DNA of 64,000 bases from Acidobacteriota bacterium. Lineage in GTDB: Bacteria; Acidobacteriota; Vicinamibacteria; Vicinamibacterales; UBA8438. The notes under the pieces were generated by a model. It searched no databases, was not told the DNA's origin, and saw only the letters and a list, made by a program, of their open reading frames with translations. The position numbers and the translations under genes are program-made. This document shows positions 41,371-51,284 of this stretch, one piece after another (positions within the stretch are counted from its first letter, which is position 1; every line of letters starts with the position of its first letter). Location: positions 36,938 through 100,937 of the forward strand of contig DQNS01000122.1 of the NCBI GenBank assembly GCA_015659035.1, read 5' to 3'.

Positions 41371-42243
41371 CTAGCGCCCTGTCTCGGAACCGGTCAGATG
41401 CTCGAAGAGCCGTTGCAGCTCGCTCTGGGACGCGAAGTCGATCTCGATGCGACCCTTCTGGCCACGACGCACGATCCGGACCCGCGTACCGAGGGCAACA
41501 CGCAGACGGTCCTGTGCCGCCTCGGTGTGGACGTCGAGCGGCGGGGCTAACCCGGACGGCCGTGGCACCGTCGGCCGGCCAAGCCGTTTGACCAACCCCT
41601 CGGTCTCCCGAACGGACAGACCGCGGGCCACGACCTCTCTGGCCGCGCGGCGCTGCGCCGAGGGCTCCCTCAACCCGAGCAGCGCCCGGGCGTGCCCCAT
41701 GGCGAGCACGCCGGCCGCCATGTCTGCCTGCACCTCGGGCGGCAAGGCAAGCAAGCGAACGTAGTTGGCAACCGTCGTGCGATCCTTGCCAACGGCGGCC
41801 GCCACCTGTTCCTGGGTCACCTGATAGTCATCAATCAGACGGCGATACGCCTCCGCTTCTTCGATCGGGTTCAGGTTCTCACGTTGCAGGTTCTCGATCA
41901 GCGCGAGCTCCAGCAACTTGTCGTCCGGAACATCGCGCACGACGACCGGAACCTGGAGCAAACCGGCCTGCTGCGCGGCACGCCACCGACGCTCGCCGGC
42001 AACGATCTCAAAAGTGTCGCTGCCCAGGCGGCGGACGATGATCGGTTGAATGACACCACTGCTCTGGATCGAACGGGACAGCGCGTCCAGCTTGGGCTCG
42101 TCCATGACCGTGCGCGGCTGGAACCGATTGGGGGTCAGCCGGTCGAGATCCACCTCGGTGGGTCGCTCCCGCGTGTGCGGGGACGGCGGCTCCGGGATCA
42201 GGGCACTCAGCCCTCGTCCCAACGCCGGTCGTGTCTTTGCCAT
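41371..42243 (-). CDS. parB: Chromosome-partitioning protein ParB (Spo0J)
   Basis: 290 aa. ParB N domain with the CTPase motifs [17 protein letters not shown] and [21 protein letters not shown] ([26 protein letters not shown]) for parS binding, and a dimerisation C-terminus ([17 protein letters not shown]). Directly follows parA (20 nt). A perfect parS lies upstream of parA. Confidence 0.96.
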   Translation of the reverse strand: MAKTRPALGRGLSALIPEPPSPHTRERPTEVDLDRLTPNRFQPRTVMDEPKLDALSRSIQSSGVIQPIIVRRLGSDTFEIVAGERRWRAAQQAGLLQVPVVVRDVPDDKLLELALIENLQRENLNPIEEAEAYRRLIDDYQVTQEQVAAAVGKDRTTVANYVRLLALPPEVQADMAAGVLAMGHARALLGLREPSAQRRAAREVVARGLSVRETEGLVKRLGRPTVPRPSGLAPPLDVHTEAAQDRLRVALGTRVRIVRRGQKGRIEIDFASQSELQRLFEHLTGSETGR

Positions 42244-42263
42244 GTGGTCTGCTCCCGCGACTG

Positions 42264-43061
42264 CTAGAGGCTGGTGTCTGGCAACCGCGGGCTGCGGTTG
42301 GCCAGGATCTCGCGCGCCAGTGCCAGGTATGCCGCCGCGCCCGTGGATCGGACGTCGTAGAGGATTGCCGGCAGGCCGAAACTCGGTGCCTCCCCAAGAC
42401 GGACGTTGCGGGGGATGGTGGTCGTGTAGACCTTGTCCTTGAAGTGCTGCCGCACCTCCCCCGCCACCTGCTGGCCAAGCCGAGTGCGGGTATCGGCCAT
42501 GGTCAACAACACTCCGTCGAGCTCGAGCCCGGGATTCAGATTGGCCTGAACGCGACGCATCGTCGCCATCAGCTCGGCCAGCCCCTCGAGGGCGAAGTAC
42601 TCGCAGTTGAGTGGAATGAGCACCGCATCAGCTGCCACCAATGCGTTGAGCGTCAACAAGCCGAGCGACGGAGGGGTGTCGATGAAGATGTAGTCGTAGC
42701 GGGCGCGCGCCTGCTGGAGCAGCGGCCGGAGCCGGCTCTCGCGGTCAGGGAAACCCACCAACTCCACCTCGGCACCCGTCAGGTCCCGGTTGGCGGGAAT
42801 CAGGTGGAGGTCGGTGACGGCGGTGGCGAGCTCAAAATCTGCCGGGTCCGGCACACCGTCCTTCATCAGCGCGTCGTAGATCGTTCGCCGAGTTGAGGCT
42901 GTTTCCTTCAACCCGATGCCACTGGTGAGATTGGACTGCGGATCCAAATCGACGAGCAAGACCGTCCGATCGCCCATCGCCAGCGAGGCGGCCAGGTTGA
43001 TGGCCGTGGTCGTCTTGCCGACACCACCCTTTTGGTTGGCGATTGCGATAACCCGACACAT
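42264..43061 (-). CDS. parA: Chromosome-partitioning ATPase ParA (Soj)
   Basis: 265 aa with deviant Walker [10 protein letters not shown] (11-19), Walker A' LVDLDPQSN, Walker [14 protein letters not shown]. Short N-terminus without a HTH, so Soj-like chromosomal type. A TATAGT -10-like box lies about 14 nt before the ATG on the minus strand. Forms parAB operon next to rsmG, the usual origin-proximal layout. Confidence 0.97.
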   Translation of the reverse strand: MCRVIAIANQKGGVGKTTTAINLAASLAMGDRTVLLVDLDPQSNLTSGIGLKETASTRRTIYDALMKDGVPDPADFELATAVTDLHLIPANRDLTGAEVELVGFPDRESRLRPLLQQARARYDYIFIDTPPSLGLLTLNALVAADAVLIPLNCEYFALEGLAELMATMRRVQANLNPGLELDGVLLTMADTRTRLGQQVAGEVRQHFKDKVYTTTIPRNVRLGEAPSFGLPAILYDVRSTGAAAYLALAREILANRSPRLPDTSL

Positions 43062-43207
43062 TGTAGGTCAAACAGACTATAAACTAGGTCTTATGACTGT
43101 TGGAGCAGGTCATCTTTTTCAACTCTTATCGTACCCTCTACCTGGTGCTGAGCGCAAGCCGAGATATAGAGTACCAGCGGAGCGTGTGAAGCCAGGTTTC
43201 ATGACAC

Positions 43208-43233
43208 GCGTGGTGAAAGTCCGGCGTGGCACC
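43208..43233. repeat. Copy of the GTGGTGAAAGTCCGGC repeat
   Basis: CGTGGTGAAAGTCCGGCGTG then GCACC. Located 4 nt from the parS site in the 299-bp parA-rsmG spacer. See 10061-10146 for the family. Confidence 0.5.
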
Positions 43234-43236
43234 AAC

Positions 43237-43252
43237 TGTTCCACGTGGAACA
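43237..43252. promoter_or_regulatory. parS: parS centromere site
   Basis: TGTTCCACGTGGAACA, a perfect 16-bp palindrome. It matches the nearly universal bacterial parS consensus TGTTTCACGTGAAACA except for the symmetric T-to-C/A-to-G change in the arms, a variant accepted in many phyla. It is 176 nt upstream of parA, as expected for a self-adjacent centromere near the origin. Confidence 0.9.
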
Positions 43253-43360
43253 CTCGTGCCGCCTTGTGTCTGTGCTCGAGACAGAAGAACGACTATCGGC
43301 GGCCAAATGCGGCCGTATTTCTGACACGGGCCACTAAGGGCCTCAGGGCCCACGCGGACC

Positions 43361-44002
43361 CTAAGTCTTCTCCAGCACAACCAGCTGACTCTTCAGCGAC
43401 TTCACCAACGGGTAAGTCCCACGCCACCGAAGCGACTGCCGCAGATCGCCCCACACCTCATCCTCCCCGGTACTCCGAAACAGGAAGAGCAGACCACCAA
43501 CTCTCAGCAACGTCTGAAGACCCTCCAGCGCCACCCGGTCTACATTGACCGCGCGCACCGTGACCACATCCGTCGCCTCGTGTCGCTCGGGCCGGGTCAA
43601 CAGCTCCTCGTATCGACATGTCTCGACCACGACATCCTTCAGCCCCAGCTGCCGCACAACGTCCCGTAAAAACGCGGCCTTTCGAGTCCTGGACTCCACC
43701 ATCCGAAGCGCTAACCCGCGTACCGCCAGCTTCAGCGGCACCCCCGGCGAGCCGCCGCCTGACCCGATGTCCACGACAGACCGTGCCTCCACCGGCATCT
43801 GCCGCGCCGCTATCAGCGGTTCCACGACCAACCTATCCAACCCACTGTCGTCCTCCGCCAGCGCTGTCAGATTCATCCGTCGGTTCCACCGATACACCAG
43901 CTTCAGATATACCGCCAGTGTGGTCGCAAGAGACGCGTCTATCTCTATCCCCGCTCGCGAGGCCCGCCCCGCTATTCGACCCGCCAGACTCGGCCCCGTC
44001 AT
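43361..44002 (-). CDS. rsmG: 16S rRNA (guanine-N7) methyltransferase RsmG (GidB)
   Basis: 213 aa, typical. WNRRMNLTALAEDDSGLDRLVVEPL and the SAM-binding motif VVDIGSGGGSPGVPLKLAV (family GSGAGFPG-like) followed by VESRTRKAAFLRDVVRQLGL. It methylates G527 of 16S rRNA. 7 nt downstream of mnmG, in the conserved mnmE-mnmG-rsmG-parAB order. Confidence 0.95.
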   Translation of the reverse strand: MTGPSLAGRIAGRASRAGIEIDASLATTLAVYLKLVYRWNRRMNLTALAEDDSGLDRLVVEPLIAARQMPVEARSVVDIGSGGGSPGVPLKLAVRGLALRMVESRTRKAAFLRDVVRQLGLKDVVVETCRYEELLTRPERHEATDVVTVRAVNVDRVALEGLQTLLRVGGLLFLFRSTGEDEVWGDLRQSLRWRGTYPLVKSLKSQLVVLEKT

Positions 44003-44009
44003 CGCCGTC

Positions 44010-45866
44010 TCAGGATGCCGCCGGCTGCTCGCTCTGCGAGAGGCCCCAGCGTTTCACATACGTACCCAGCACCGCCACGGCCGCAGGCGTCACCCCAGGC
44101 ACCCGCGCTGCCTGCCCCAGCGTCTCCGGCACAACCGCCGTGAGCCGCTCCACCACTTCCCGCGACAACCCCGGCACCGCCCCGAACGCAAACCCGGCCG
44201 GAATCCGCCGGCGCTCGTCACGCTCCCGCCGCGCCACCGTGGCCTCTTGTCTTCGCAGATACCCTTCGTACTTCACCACGGTCTCCACACTCGATATTTC
44301 CACCGAGGCGCCGTCCTGCCCCGTTTCCACCTCCAGCACACCCGTCTCTGCCAGGCTTGCCAATGTTACTCCTGGCCTCCTGAGCACCTGGGTCACCGCC
44401 ACGCTGCGCCCTTTCTCGCGCACCCGCGCAGCCCGCACGCGCTCCACATTCCGCTCGAACCGTCCGCGCCGCGCCTCGAACCGCTCCCAGCGCTTCTCGT
44501 CAACCAGGCCGATCTCGTGCCCCCTGGGCGTCAACCGCAAGTCCGCATTGTCGATCCGCAGCAACAATCGATGCTCTGCCCGCGACGTGAACATCCGATA
44601 CGGCTCGAGACACCCTTGCGTCGTCAGGTCATCCACCATGACCCCGACATAGGCCTCCTCCCGCCCAAGTACCCAACCCCCATGCCCACGCACCGACCGC
44701 GCGGCATTCACCCCTGCCACCAGCCCCTGCCCAGCCGCTTCCTCGTACCCTGATGTCCCGTTGATCTGTCCCGCCAGGTACAACCCGGCCACCAACCGCG
44801 TCTCGAGTGTTGGCCGCAACTCCGTGGGCTGGATGAAGTCGTACTCGATCGCGTAGCCGGGACGCAGCATCACCGCCTCCTCCAGCCCAGGCAACGCCCG
44901 CACGATCTGCTCCTGCACCTCACGCGGCAGGCTCATCGAACAGCCACTGACATAGATCTCCGGAACGTCCAGCCCTTCAGGCTCCAAGAAGACCTGATGT
45001 CGCTCCCGCTCCGGGAACCGCATGACCTTGTCCTCGAGCGACGGACAGTAACGTGGGCCGATGCCCGTGATCTGCCCATTGAACAGCGGGGACCGGTCCA
45101 GGTTCCGTCGCACCAACTCGTGAACCGCCTCGTTTGTGTGCACGATGTGACAGCAGATCTGTGGTCGCTCGATCGTGCCAGTCATGAAGGAAAAAGGCAC
45201 GGGCGGTCGATCTCCCGGCTCTTCCTCGAACCGACTAAAGTCGATGCTCCGCCGGTCGAGCCGTGGCGGCGTCCCCGTCTTCAAACGACCCCACACCAGG
45301 CCGAGCCCCCTCAGCGACTCTCCCAGCATCCGCGACGCCGGTTCGCCGGCCCGCCCCGCCGTGTGCTGCTCTCGACCAATATGGACCACTCCATTCAAGA
45401 ACGTCCCGGTCGTCACGACGAGCGCCCGGCACCCATACCGCTCGCCGCACTCCAGCTCGACACCCACCACCCGCCCACCCTCGATCACCGCCGCCCCTGC
45501 CCGGTCGACGATCCACCCGATGTTCGACTCCCGCTCCAGCCGGGCGCGCATCCACGCGCCATAGCGTTGCTTGTCGGCCTGCGCCCTCGGCGACCAGACC
45601 GCCGGTCCTCGGCTGCGATTCAGCAGCTTGAACTGGACTGCCGTCGCATCGATCGCCTGACCCATCAGCCCGCCCAATGCGTCGATCTCCCGAACCAGAT
45701 GCCCTTTTGCGGTCCCTCCGACCGCGGGGTTGCACGGCATGTGGGCCACTGTCTCCAGCGACAGCGTGCACAACCCCACCGTGCACCCAAGGCGCGCCGC
45801 CGCATGTGCGGCCTCGACGCCAGCATGTCCGCCACCGACGACGATCACGTCGTAATCAGAAATCAT
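44010..45866 (-). CDS. mnmG: tRNA U34 carboxymethylaminomethyl synthesis protein MnmG (GidA)
   Basis: 618 aa. FAD-binding [24 protein letters not shown] at the N-terminus, [53 protein letters not shown] and the C-terminal domain. Works with MnmE to modify U34 of several tRNAs. Upstream on the minus strand an AT-rich patch in the 105-bp spacer (about 45916-45945) may hold a promoter. Confidence 0.97.
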   Translation of the reverse strand: MISDYDVIVVGGGHAGVEAAHAAARLGCTVGLCTLSLETVAHMPCNPAVGGTAKGHLVREIDALGGLMGQAIDATAVQFKLLNRSRGPAVWSPRAQADKQRYGAWMRARLERESNIGWIVDRAGAAVIEGGRVVGVELECGERYGCRALVVTTGTFLNGVVHIGREQHTAGRAGEPASRMLGESLRGLGLVWGRLKTGTPPRLDRRSIDFSRFEEEPGDRPPVPFSFMTGTIERPQICCHIVHTNEAVHELVRRNLDRSPLFNGQITGIGPRYCPSLEDKVMRFPERERHQVFLEPEGLDVPEIYVSGCSMSLPREVQEQIVRALPGLEEAVMLRPGYAIEYDFIQPTELRPTLETRLVAGLYLAGQINGTSGYEEAAGQGLVAGVNAARSVRGHGGWVLGREEAYVGVMVDDLTTQGCLEPYRMFTSRAEHRLLLRIDNADLRLTPRGHEIGLVDEKRWERFEARRGRFERNVERVRAARVREKGRSVAVTQVLRRPGVTLASLAETGVLEVETGQDGASVEISSVETVVKYEGYLRRQEATVARRERDERRRIPAGFAFGAVPGLSREVVERLTAVVPETLGQAARVPGVTPAAVAVLGTYVKRWGLSQSEQPAAS

Positions 45867-45971
45867 CTCTCTGTCGCCCGGGATATTCAGCCCGCTGAGG
45901 CCGCTTCATGTACATTCGCTTTTTATTCTCTATCCGCACCGGGATGCAGCGAGCCCGACCCCTCGCATGAC

Positions 45972-47345
45972 TTACTTTCCGATACAGAACCGCTCGAAGA
46001 TGTGCCTCAGAACGTCGTCCGGTGTGCGCTTGCCCGTTAACTCCTCGAGCGCCGCGCGCGCGCGTTGCAGGTCGGCGAGCACGAACTCCTCCGCCGCCCC
46101 GCGCGCCGCCGCCGCTTCTGCCGCACCGAGCGCCTCGCCGCCCCGCTCGAGCAGCCCGATATGTCGGCTGTTTGCCACCGCAGGTGTGTCGCGCAACCGC
46201 TCGCCACCGGTCAAGACATCGCACAGCGCGGCCCGCAGCCGTTCGAGGCCTTCACCCGTCCGCGCCGAGACCTCCACGACGGCCGTCTCCTCTTCGAGCG
46301 CCAGCGACCCGCGTACCCAGCTCGTTGGCGCATCCACCTTGTTCACCGCCACGAGACGCCGCAGGGCCGCCGTTTCCTCCAACACCGCCCAATCCTCCTG
46401 GTCCAGCGGTCGCGACCGGTCAACCACGACGACCGTCGCCGCCGCGACGCCCAGCGCCTCACGCGTCCGGGCCACGCCCTCAACCTCCACCGCGTCACCG
46501 GCCGACCGGATACCGGCCGAGTCAACAAGGGTCACCGCCAGCCCGTTCAGATCGGTCACGTCGGTCACGAGGTCCCGTGTCGTCCCGGCCATCGGTGTAA
46601 CGATCGCGCGCGCCACACCCAGCAACTGGTTGAACAGACTCGACTTTCCCACGTTCGGCTTCCCCACGATGACGACCTGACATCCTTCGCGGATCAACCT
46701 GCCCCGCGCCGCCCCGTTCAGCAGCGCGTTAACCTGCCGCCGGATGGCGCCGACCGCCTCGGCCACTTCTCCCGCCGCGACGAAGTGATAGCCCTCCTCC
46801 GGGAAATCCAGCGACGCCTCCAGCCTGGCGATCAGGTCGAACAACTGGCTGTCGAGCTCACGGATCGGCGCGGTGATGGTGCCTTCGAGCTGGTCGAACG
46901 CGATGCGCGCCTGCAGCGGCGTCACCGCGTCAATGAGGTCGGCCACCGCCTCGGCCTGCACTAAATCCAGCCGCCCGTTCAGATACGCACGGAGGGTGAA
47001 CTCGCCCGGCTCAGCCAACCGCGCGCCGGCGGCACAGGCCAAGGCGACGATCCGGCCCAGCAGGACCGGGCTGCCGTGGGCGCTGATCTCGACAACGTCA
47101 TCGCCGGTGTAGGAACCAGGGTGCGGAAAAGCGGTCGCCACCACCTGGTCGACCGCGGTGGGTACCGCCGCCGTGTGGTCCACAATCCGCGCCACAGTCG
47201 CATGACGGGGCCGCAGCGGCTCCGATCGATCGAGCAAGGTCCCGGCTATGGTGGCCGCCTGGGGGCCACTCAGACGCACCACACCCAACCCGCCCCGCCC
47301 GGGCGGTGTGGCGACCGCGACGATCGTGTCGTCGGGTGTGAACAC
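45972..47345 (-). CDS. mnmE: tRNA modification GTPase MnmE (TrmE)
   Basis: 457 aa. N-terminal folate-binding domain starting DDTIVAVATPPGRGGLGVVRLSG; GTPase domain with P-loop GKPNVGKSSLFN, G3 as LVDSAG, and NKVD; terminal CIGK with the catalytic Cys conserved in the family. Partner of MnmG encoded next. Confidence 0.97.
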   Translation of the reverse strand: MFTPDDTIVAVATPPGRGGLGVVRLSGPQAATIAGTLLDRSEPLRPRHATVARIVDHTAAVPTAVDQVVATAFPHPGSYTGDDVVEISAHGSPVLLGRIVALACAAGARLAEPGEFTLRAYLNGRLDLVQAEAVADLIDAVTPLQARIAFDQLEGTITAPIRELDSQLFDLIARLEASLDFPEEGYHFVAAGEVAEAVGAIRRQVNALLNGAARGRLIREGCQVVIVGKPNVGKSSLFNQLLGVARAIVTPMAGTTRDLVTDVTDLNGLAVTLVDSAGIRSAGDAVEVEGVARTREALGVAAATVVVVDRSRPLDQEDWAVLEETAALRRLVAVNKVDAPTSWVRGSLALEEETAVVEVSARTGEGLERLRAALCDVLTGGERLRDTPAVANSRHIGLLERGGEALGAAEAAAARGAAEEFVLADLQRARAALEELTGKRTPDDVLRHIFERFCIGK

Positions 47346-47375
47346 CTAAGGACCCGCTAGCAGGCCGAGGTCTTT

Positions 47376-47852
47376 TCAGCGGTCCGCTAGTCCCCGTCCG
47401 GGCTCGTTCGCCGATATCAGGACGGTCTTCAGGAAGGCGTCGCCGATACTCTCCGAGGACACAGTCGGGTCCTCAGCCACCGCCAGGTGCACGATCCGAC
47501 GGGCATAGGGATTCAGCGGTCCGATCTCCTGGGTCTCACCGGTCGTCGCGGCCCGCTGGGCCAGCAGCAAGGCCATCTGTCTGAGCTCGTTGTCCTTGCC
47601 CTTCCGGTAGTCCAGACAGTCGACGGCGATATGGCCCTTGGTGTGCTCGCTACGGAACACCGCGTTGACGATGTGCTGCAGCGCGTCGAGCCCTGCGCCC
47701 TTGCGCCGCAAGAGCCGCTCGCCCTCGTCTCCATCCAGTGTGATCCGCGTACCATCCTCGATCGGCGTGCACGTCACCGTCACGGACAGGCCCATTGCGG
47801 ACATCACCGCCTCGACAAACGTCACCATCCGGGTTTCGAGATCCGCTGTCAC
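47376..47852 (-). CDS. jag: R3H/KH RNA-binding protein Jag (KhpB)
   Basis: 158 aa, lacking the N-terminal Jag_N domain of longer homologues. KH-like domain about 20-70 (GDEGERLLRRKGAGLDALQHIVNAVF) and R3H domain (LNPYARRIVHLAVAEDPTVSSESIGDAFLKTVLI). Encoded between yidC and mnmE as in many bacteria. It binds RNA with a probable link to envelope growth (known from Firmicutes; inference here). Confidence 0.9.
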   Translation of the reverse strand: MTADLETRMVTFVEAVMSAMGLSVTVTCTPIEDGTRITLDGDEGERLLRRKGAGLDALQHIVNAVFRSEHTKGHIAVDCLDYRKGKDNELRQMALLLAQRAATTGETQEIGPLNPYARRIVHLAVAEDPTVSSESIGDAFLKTVLISANEPGRGLADR

Positions 47853-47978
47853 CGCACACCTCTCGTTCGTCAGTGTCCCTAGCCTCGGAAGACTCCACCC
47901 TGCTGCGGGGGTCGGGCCCCTGGGTGGGTCGGCGGCCGGTCGCTTTGGCCATCATTCCCGAACCCCTGGTCCCGGATT

Positions 47979-49997
47979 TCACGCATCCCGAGGGTCTCTA
48001 TGCCGCTTGCCCCGGGACCGGCGCGAGCCCTTGCCCTGGCGAGTCTTTTTCGCCGGCCGCCGCGGCAGCTCGGTCGTGGCCCCGGCCCCGTCGCCCGCCG
48101 GCTCCGCGTCCGCCGTGCCGGCCGCCGCCGCCTTCTTGACCAGCCGTTCCGCCGGCGGGCGCACCTGATGCTTGGGTAGGGGACCGGCAATCCGGTTCGT
48201 CAGCAGTTGCTGGCCGATGCCGATCACGTTGCTCGTCAGCCAGTAGACCACCAACCCGCTCGGCGCGCTCAGGAACATGAACGTGAACACGACCGGCATC
48301 GCCATCATCATTTTCTGCTGCATCGGGTCGGTACCCGCAGGCTGCAGCCGCTGCTGGAAGACCATCGAGGCCCCCATCACGATCGGTGTGATGTAGAGCG
48401 GGTCCTTCAGCGACAGGTCGGTAATCCACAACATGAACGGCGCGCCCCGAATCTCGATCGCCATCGACAGCAACCGGTAGAAGGAGAACAGGATCGGCAT
48501 GGTGGCCAGCATCGGCAGACACCCGCTCGCGGGGTTCGCACCGTGCTTCCGATACAGCCCCATCACCTCCTCGTTCATCTTCTTCTTCGCCGGGTCGGTC
48601 ACTTTGAGGTCTTTGTAGCGGGCCTGGATAGCCTTCATTTCCGGCTGCAGTTGCTGCATCTTCCGCATCGACACCACGCTCTTGTGGCGCAGCGGGAAGA
48701 TCAGGATATTGATCAGCACGGTCAGCAGAATGATCGACCAGCCGTAGTTACCGACGTACCCGTTGATCCATTTCAGGGTCTGGTGCAGCGGTACCACGAT
48801 GACCGACAGGAACCCGAAGTTGATCGCCCGCACCAGGTCCGGGTGGATGGCGCGCAGCACGTCGAACTCCTTCGGGCCGATGAAGACGGGCAGGTCGCCC
48901 CCACCCGGTTCGAGCGTCAGATCGAACGCCACCAGATCGACGTCCAGCCCGACGGCCGAGACCGGGCTGTAGTCGACCCGGCTCGTGAACCGCTCAGCCA
49001 GACGGACGCCGACGACCTCCTCGAGTTCCCCCGCACGCGCGGGTCCGGTGCCTGGCAACGCCGCGACCAGAAAATACTTGTTGTCGACCCCGACGAACTC
49101 GAACGCGCCCTCATAGATCGACCGCTCGCGCAGATCCGCCGGTTGTGCCCGGTAGATGTCGATTTCCTGCAGTAAACCGTTCTCGAAGGCCCGACCATAG
49201 AGCACTCCTGCGGGCGGCTGTGGGAAGGTCATTCGCGACACGTTCGTCCGCTCGCCACCGATCGCCGGGCCCCACTGCATCATCACCGGCAACGCGCCTT
49301 CCGCCGTCGTGACCGAGGCGGCGAACCGGACGAGATACGGCTGTGGCTCGCAGCGCGCCTCCCGGGCGCGGTCCTCACAGTCTGGCAGTGCCTGGAAGGT
49401 AAACGACTTCCGCGCCCGCAAGCCGGAGCTGTCTTCATACTCGAAGACGAGCGTCGCCGGGTCGGCCCTCAGCTGAAGCTGGTCGACAGACGGGCGGAAC
49501 AATGCGTCGTCGAGCCGAGCCGTGATCCTAGGAGCGTCCGGCACCCTCAACGAGAACGGCCAGGTCTGATCGGGTGACACCTCCGGCACGAGCTCGACCG
49601 GGCCACCGCTGTCGTCCACATGGTCCTTGATCTGCCAGCTCACCAGCTTGGCTCCCCGATTGGCGAACACGGCCCGCACGAACCGGCTCTCGACGACGAT
49701 GTCCCGTGGCTGATCGTCCGCCACGACAGGCTCGAACTTCTCGACCGCCGCTAGTGGGGTGAAGTCGCCGACCGTCAGCGGTGGGGTGGAGTCGCCGGCC
49801 GCCGGCGTCCCGGTGGCGGCGGGCGCACGCGCCCCGCCGATCGCCGCCTGGGGGTCGGTTGCGCCCACGGGTGCGGCGGGCGAGGCCGTCGGATCAGCGG
49901 TGGCCAAATCGAGCGGCACCGGTGGCGCGAGAAAGCGCTGGTAGAGCACCAGCACCAGAAAGGACAGAAACACCGCGAGTAGAACTTGACGTTCCAT
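47979..49997 (-). CDS. yidC: Membrane protein insertase YidC (Oxa1 family)
   Basis: 672 aa, larger than E. coli YidC (548) because of a long linker after helix 1 and a very basic C-terminal tail. One N-terminal membrane helix, a large periplasmic beta-supersandwich (about 95-385), and the conserved C-terminal core starting at about 395 (NFGFLSVIVVPLHQTLKWINGYVGNYGWSIILLTVLI) with the hydrophilic-groove Arg in FPLRHKSVVSMRKMQQLQPEM. The last 30 residues are rich in Arg and Lys, typical of ribosome binding. Confidence 0.96.
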   Translation of the reverse strand: MERQVLLAVFLSFLVLVLYQRFLAPPVPLDLATADPTASPAAPVGATDPQAAIGGARAPAATGTPAAGDSTPPLTVGDFTPLAAVEKFEPVVADDQPRDIVVESRFVRAVFANRGAKLVSWQIKDHVDDSGGPVELVPEVSPDQTWPFSLRVPDAPRITARLDDALFRPSVDQLQLRADPATLVFEYEDSSGLRARKSFTFQALPDCEDRAREARCEPQPYLVRFAASVTTAEGALPVMMQWGPAIGGERTNVSRMTFPQPPAGVLYGRAFENGLLQEIDIYRAQPADLRERSIYEGAFEFVGVDNKYFLVAALPGTGPARAGELEEVVGVRLAERFTSRVDYSPVSAVGLDVDLVAFDLTLEPGGGDLPVFIGPKEFDVLRAIHPDLVRAINFGFLSVIVVPLHQTLKWINGYVGNYGWSIILLTVLINILIFPLRHKSVVSMRKMQQLQPEMKAIQARYKDLKVTDPAKKKMNEEVMGLYRKHGANPASGCLPMLATMPILFSFYRLLSMAIEIRGAPFMLWITDLSLKDPLYITPIVMGASMVFQQRLQPAGTDPMQQKMMMAMPVVFTFMFLSAPSGLVVYWLTSNVIGIGQQLLTNRIAGPLPKHQVRPPAERLVKKAAAAGTADAEPAGDGAGATTELPRRPAKKTRQGKGSRRSRGKRHRDPRDA

Positions 49998-50003
49998 AAC
50001 AGT

Positions 50004-50261
50004 CTACGCGCCCCGGGTCACAGCCGCACGACTGCGGGCGGGCACCGGATCGTACCCGCCTGCATGCAGCGGATGACACCGGGCGAGCCGGCGCAGCGTC
50101 AGCCAGAACCCACGCAAACTGCCATGTCGTCGCACCGCCTCCTCGGCATAATGCGAGCAGGAGGGCTCGAACCGGCACGATCCGGCGAACAGCGGGGAAA
50201 TCAGAACCCTGTAGCTTCGAAGGAGAAGGACCCACACCGGGATCAGCAGCCGGTCCGCCAA
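50004..50261 (-). CDS. yidD: Membrane protein insertion efficiency factor YidD
   Basis: 85 aa if started at TTG 50261, a normal YidD length; the open frame continues upstream over a dispersed-repeat copy and the rnpA 3' end. [60 protein letters not shown] contains the three conserved Cys and the CHP-x-x-x-G-G-x-D-P ending. Lies between rnpA and yidC, the standard position. Start codon uncertain. Confidence 0.88.
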   Translation of the reverse strand: MADRLLIPVWVLLLRSYRVLISPLFAGSCRFEPSCSHYAEEAVRRHGSLRGFWLTLRRLARCHPLHAGGYDPVPARSRAAVTRGA

Positions 50262-50334
50262 TCTGGGGTGAAAGTCCCGTGTCGCAGCGAGACCCGTCGC
50301 AGGCAATGCGGCGCCCGGCTCAGACGCTCCAGCC

Positions 50335-50700
50335 TCACGACGAGCTGTGCGCTCGGACCTGACGGTGAAGCGTCCGGCGATAGTCGTCCAGCAGAATGAC
50401 AAAGGGGGCATCCAGGAATTCACGCCGCGGCAGGACGACGAGGTCGAGGCCGGCCACCGGCTTGTTGTGTCGGAAGAACTCGCGCACCCGCCGCTTCGAG
50501 TGATTGCGTCGAACCGCCTTCCCTAGACGCCGCGGCGCGACGATACCCAACCGGCTGAGCATGCGTGCATTCGATAGCCCGATGAGCGTCATGTACCGCC
50601 CACGTGTCCGAACGCCGCGCTGCTGTATGTGCAGAAACTCGGGGCGCCGCCGGATACGCTCCTCGCGGGTCAGTGTCCGGGCCGCATTCGGCTGACCCAT
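50335..50700 (-). CDS. rnpA: Ribonuclease P protein component RnpA
   Basis: 121 aa from ATG 50700. [22 protein letters not shown] and the RNR-box as [18 protein letters not shown]; the following [24 protein letters not shown] matches the C-terminal helix. Forms RNase P with the rnpB RNA (not in window). It follows rpmH by 54 nt. Confidence 0.94.
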   Translation of the reverse strand: MGQPNAARTLTREERIRRRPEFLHIQQRGVRTRGRYMTLIGLSNARMLSRLGIVAPRRLGKAVRRNHSKRRVREFFRHNKPVAGLDLVVLPRREFLDAPFVILLDDYRRTLHRQVRAHSSS

Positions 50701-50754
50701 AGCTCCACTCCATGTCGGGTCAGAAACTACCCCCGGGACGCTCACCACGGACTG

Positions 50755-50895
50755 CTACCCAGAGACGGTCAGACGCTGGCGACCCTTCGCCCGTCGCCGG
50801 CTGAGCACGCGGCGACCGCCGGGTGTGCTCATCCGTGCACGGAAGCCGTGCGTCTTCTTGCGGTGGCGGTTGTTCGGTTGAAAGGTGCGCTTCAT
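50755..50895 (-). CDS. rpmH: 50S ribosomal protein L34
   Basis: 46 aa, too short for a usual length cut-off. Starts [18 protein letters not shown], continues [20 protein letters not shown], the universal L34 sequence, and ends RLTVSG. The stop codon overlaps the end of a dispersed-repeat copy (CACGGACTGCTA). First gene leftward from the origin, as in most bacteria. Confidence 0.97.
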   Translation of the reverse strand: MKRTFQPNNRHRKKTHGFRARMSTPGGRRVLSRRRAKGRQRLTVSG

Positions 50896-50992
50896 CTAAA
50901 ACAGACTCCTCCGTAACGGTGAGAACTCATAATTATAACGAAGGTCTGACAACGGTGTCAACAGTCCGGTGAGGCCTCATGAAACGGACCGG

Positions 50993-51103
50993 TAATCCAC
51001 ATTGCGGCCTGGACTACAGCTGTGCTACAGTCCCGTCCCTGCGGTCACCGCAGGGCTCCCCCTTTTCGAAGTTTTCCACAATTGTGGAAAAAATTGTGGA
51101 AAG
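50993..51103. promoter_or_regulatory. oriC: DnaA-box cluster upstream of dnaA (oriC left part)
   Basis: Four 9-mers close to TTATCCACA: TAATCCACA at 50993-51001, TTTTCCACA at 51072-51080, and on the reverse strand TGTGGAAAA at 51083-51091 and TGTGGAAAG at 51095-51103. The last three are packed within 32 bp and include a TTTTCCACA-ATT-TGTGG dyad. It may serve replication initiation and dnaA autoregulation. The remaining rpmH-dnaA spacer (50896-51284) shows no gene. Confidence 0.75.
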
Positions 51104-51284
51104 TCCACGAATGCTGTGATCTGCCAATGTTGTCTACGGTGGAAATGTCGTTTTTTCGCACCCAGATTCACACAATTGGTCACTTTTTCTCGGTTTATCA
51201 CGATGTTTGGCCTCTCCAACGGTCCTCGAAGGCCTCCGTTGTGGCCGAGACGACGGCGCCGTTGAGACCCGTCCGAGCAACCTA

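Noticed and set aside
50261-50423. Longer yidD start upstream to 50423
   Set aside because: It would overlap rnpA by 89 nt and translate a dispersed-repeat copy; the TTG at 50261 gives the standard YidD length.
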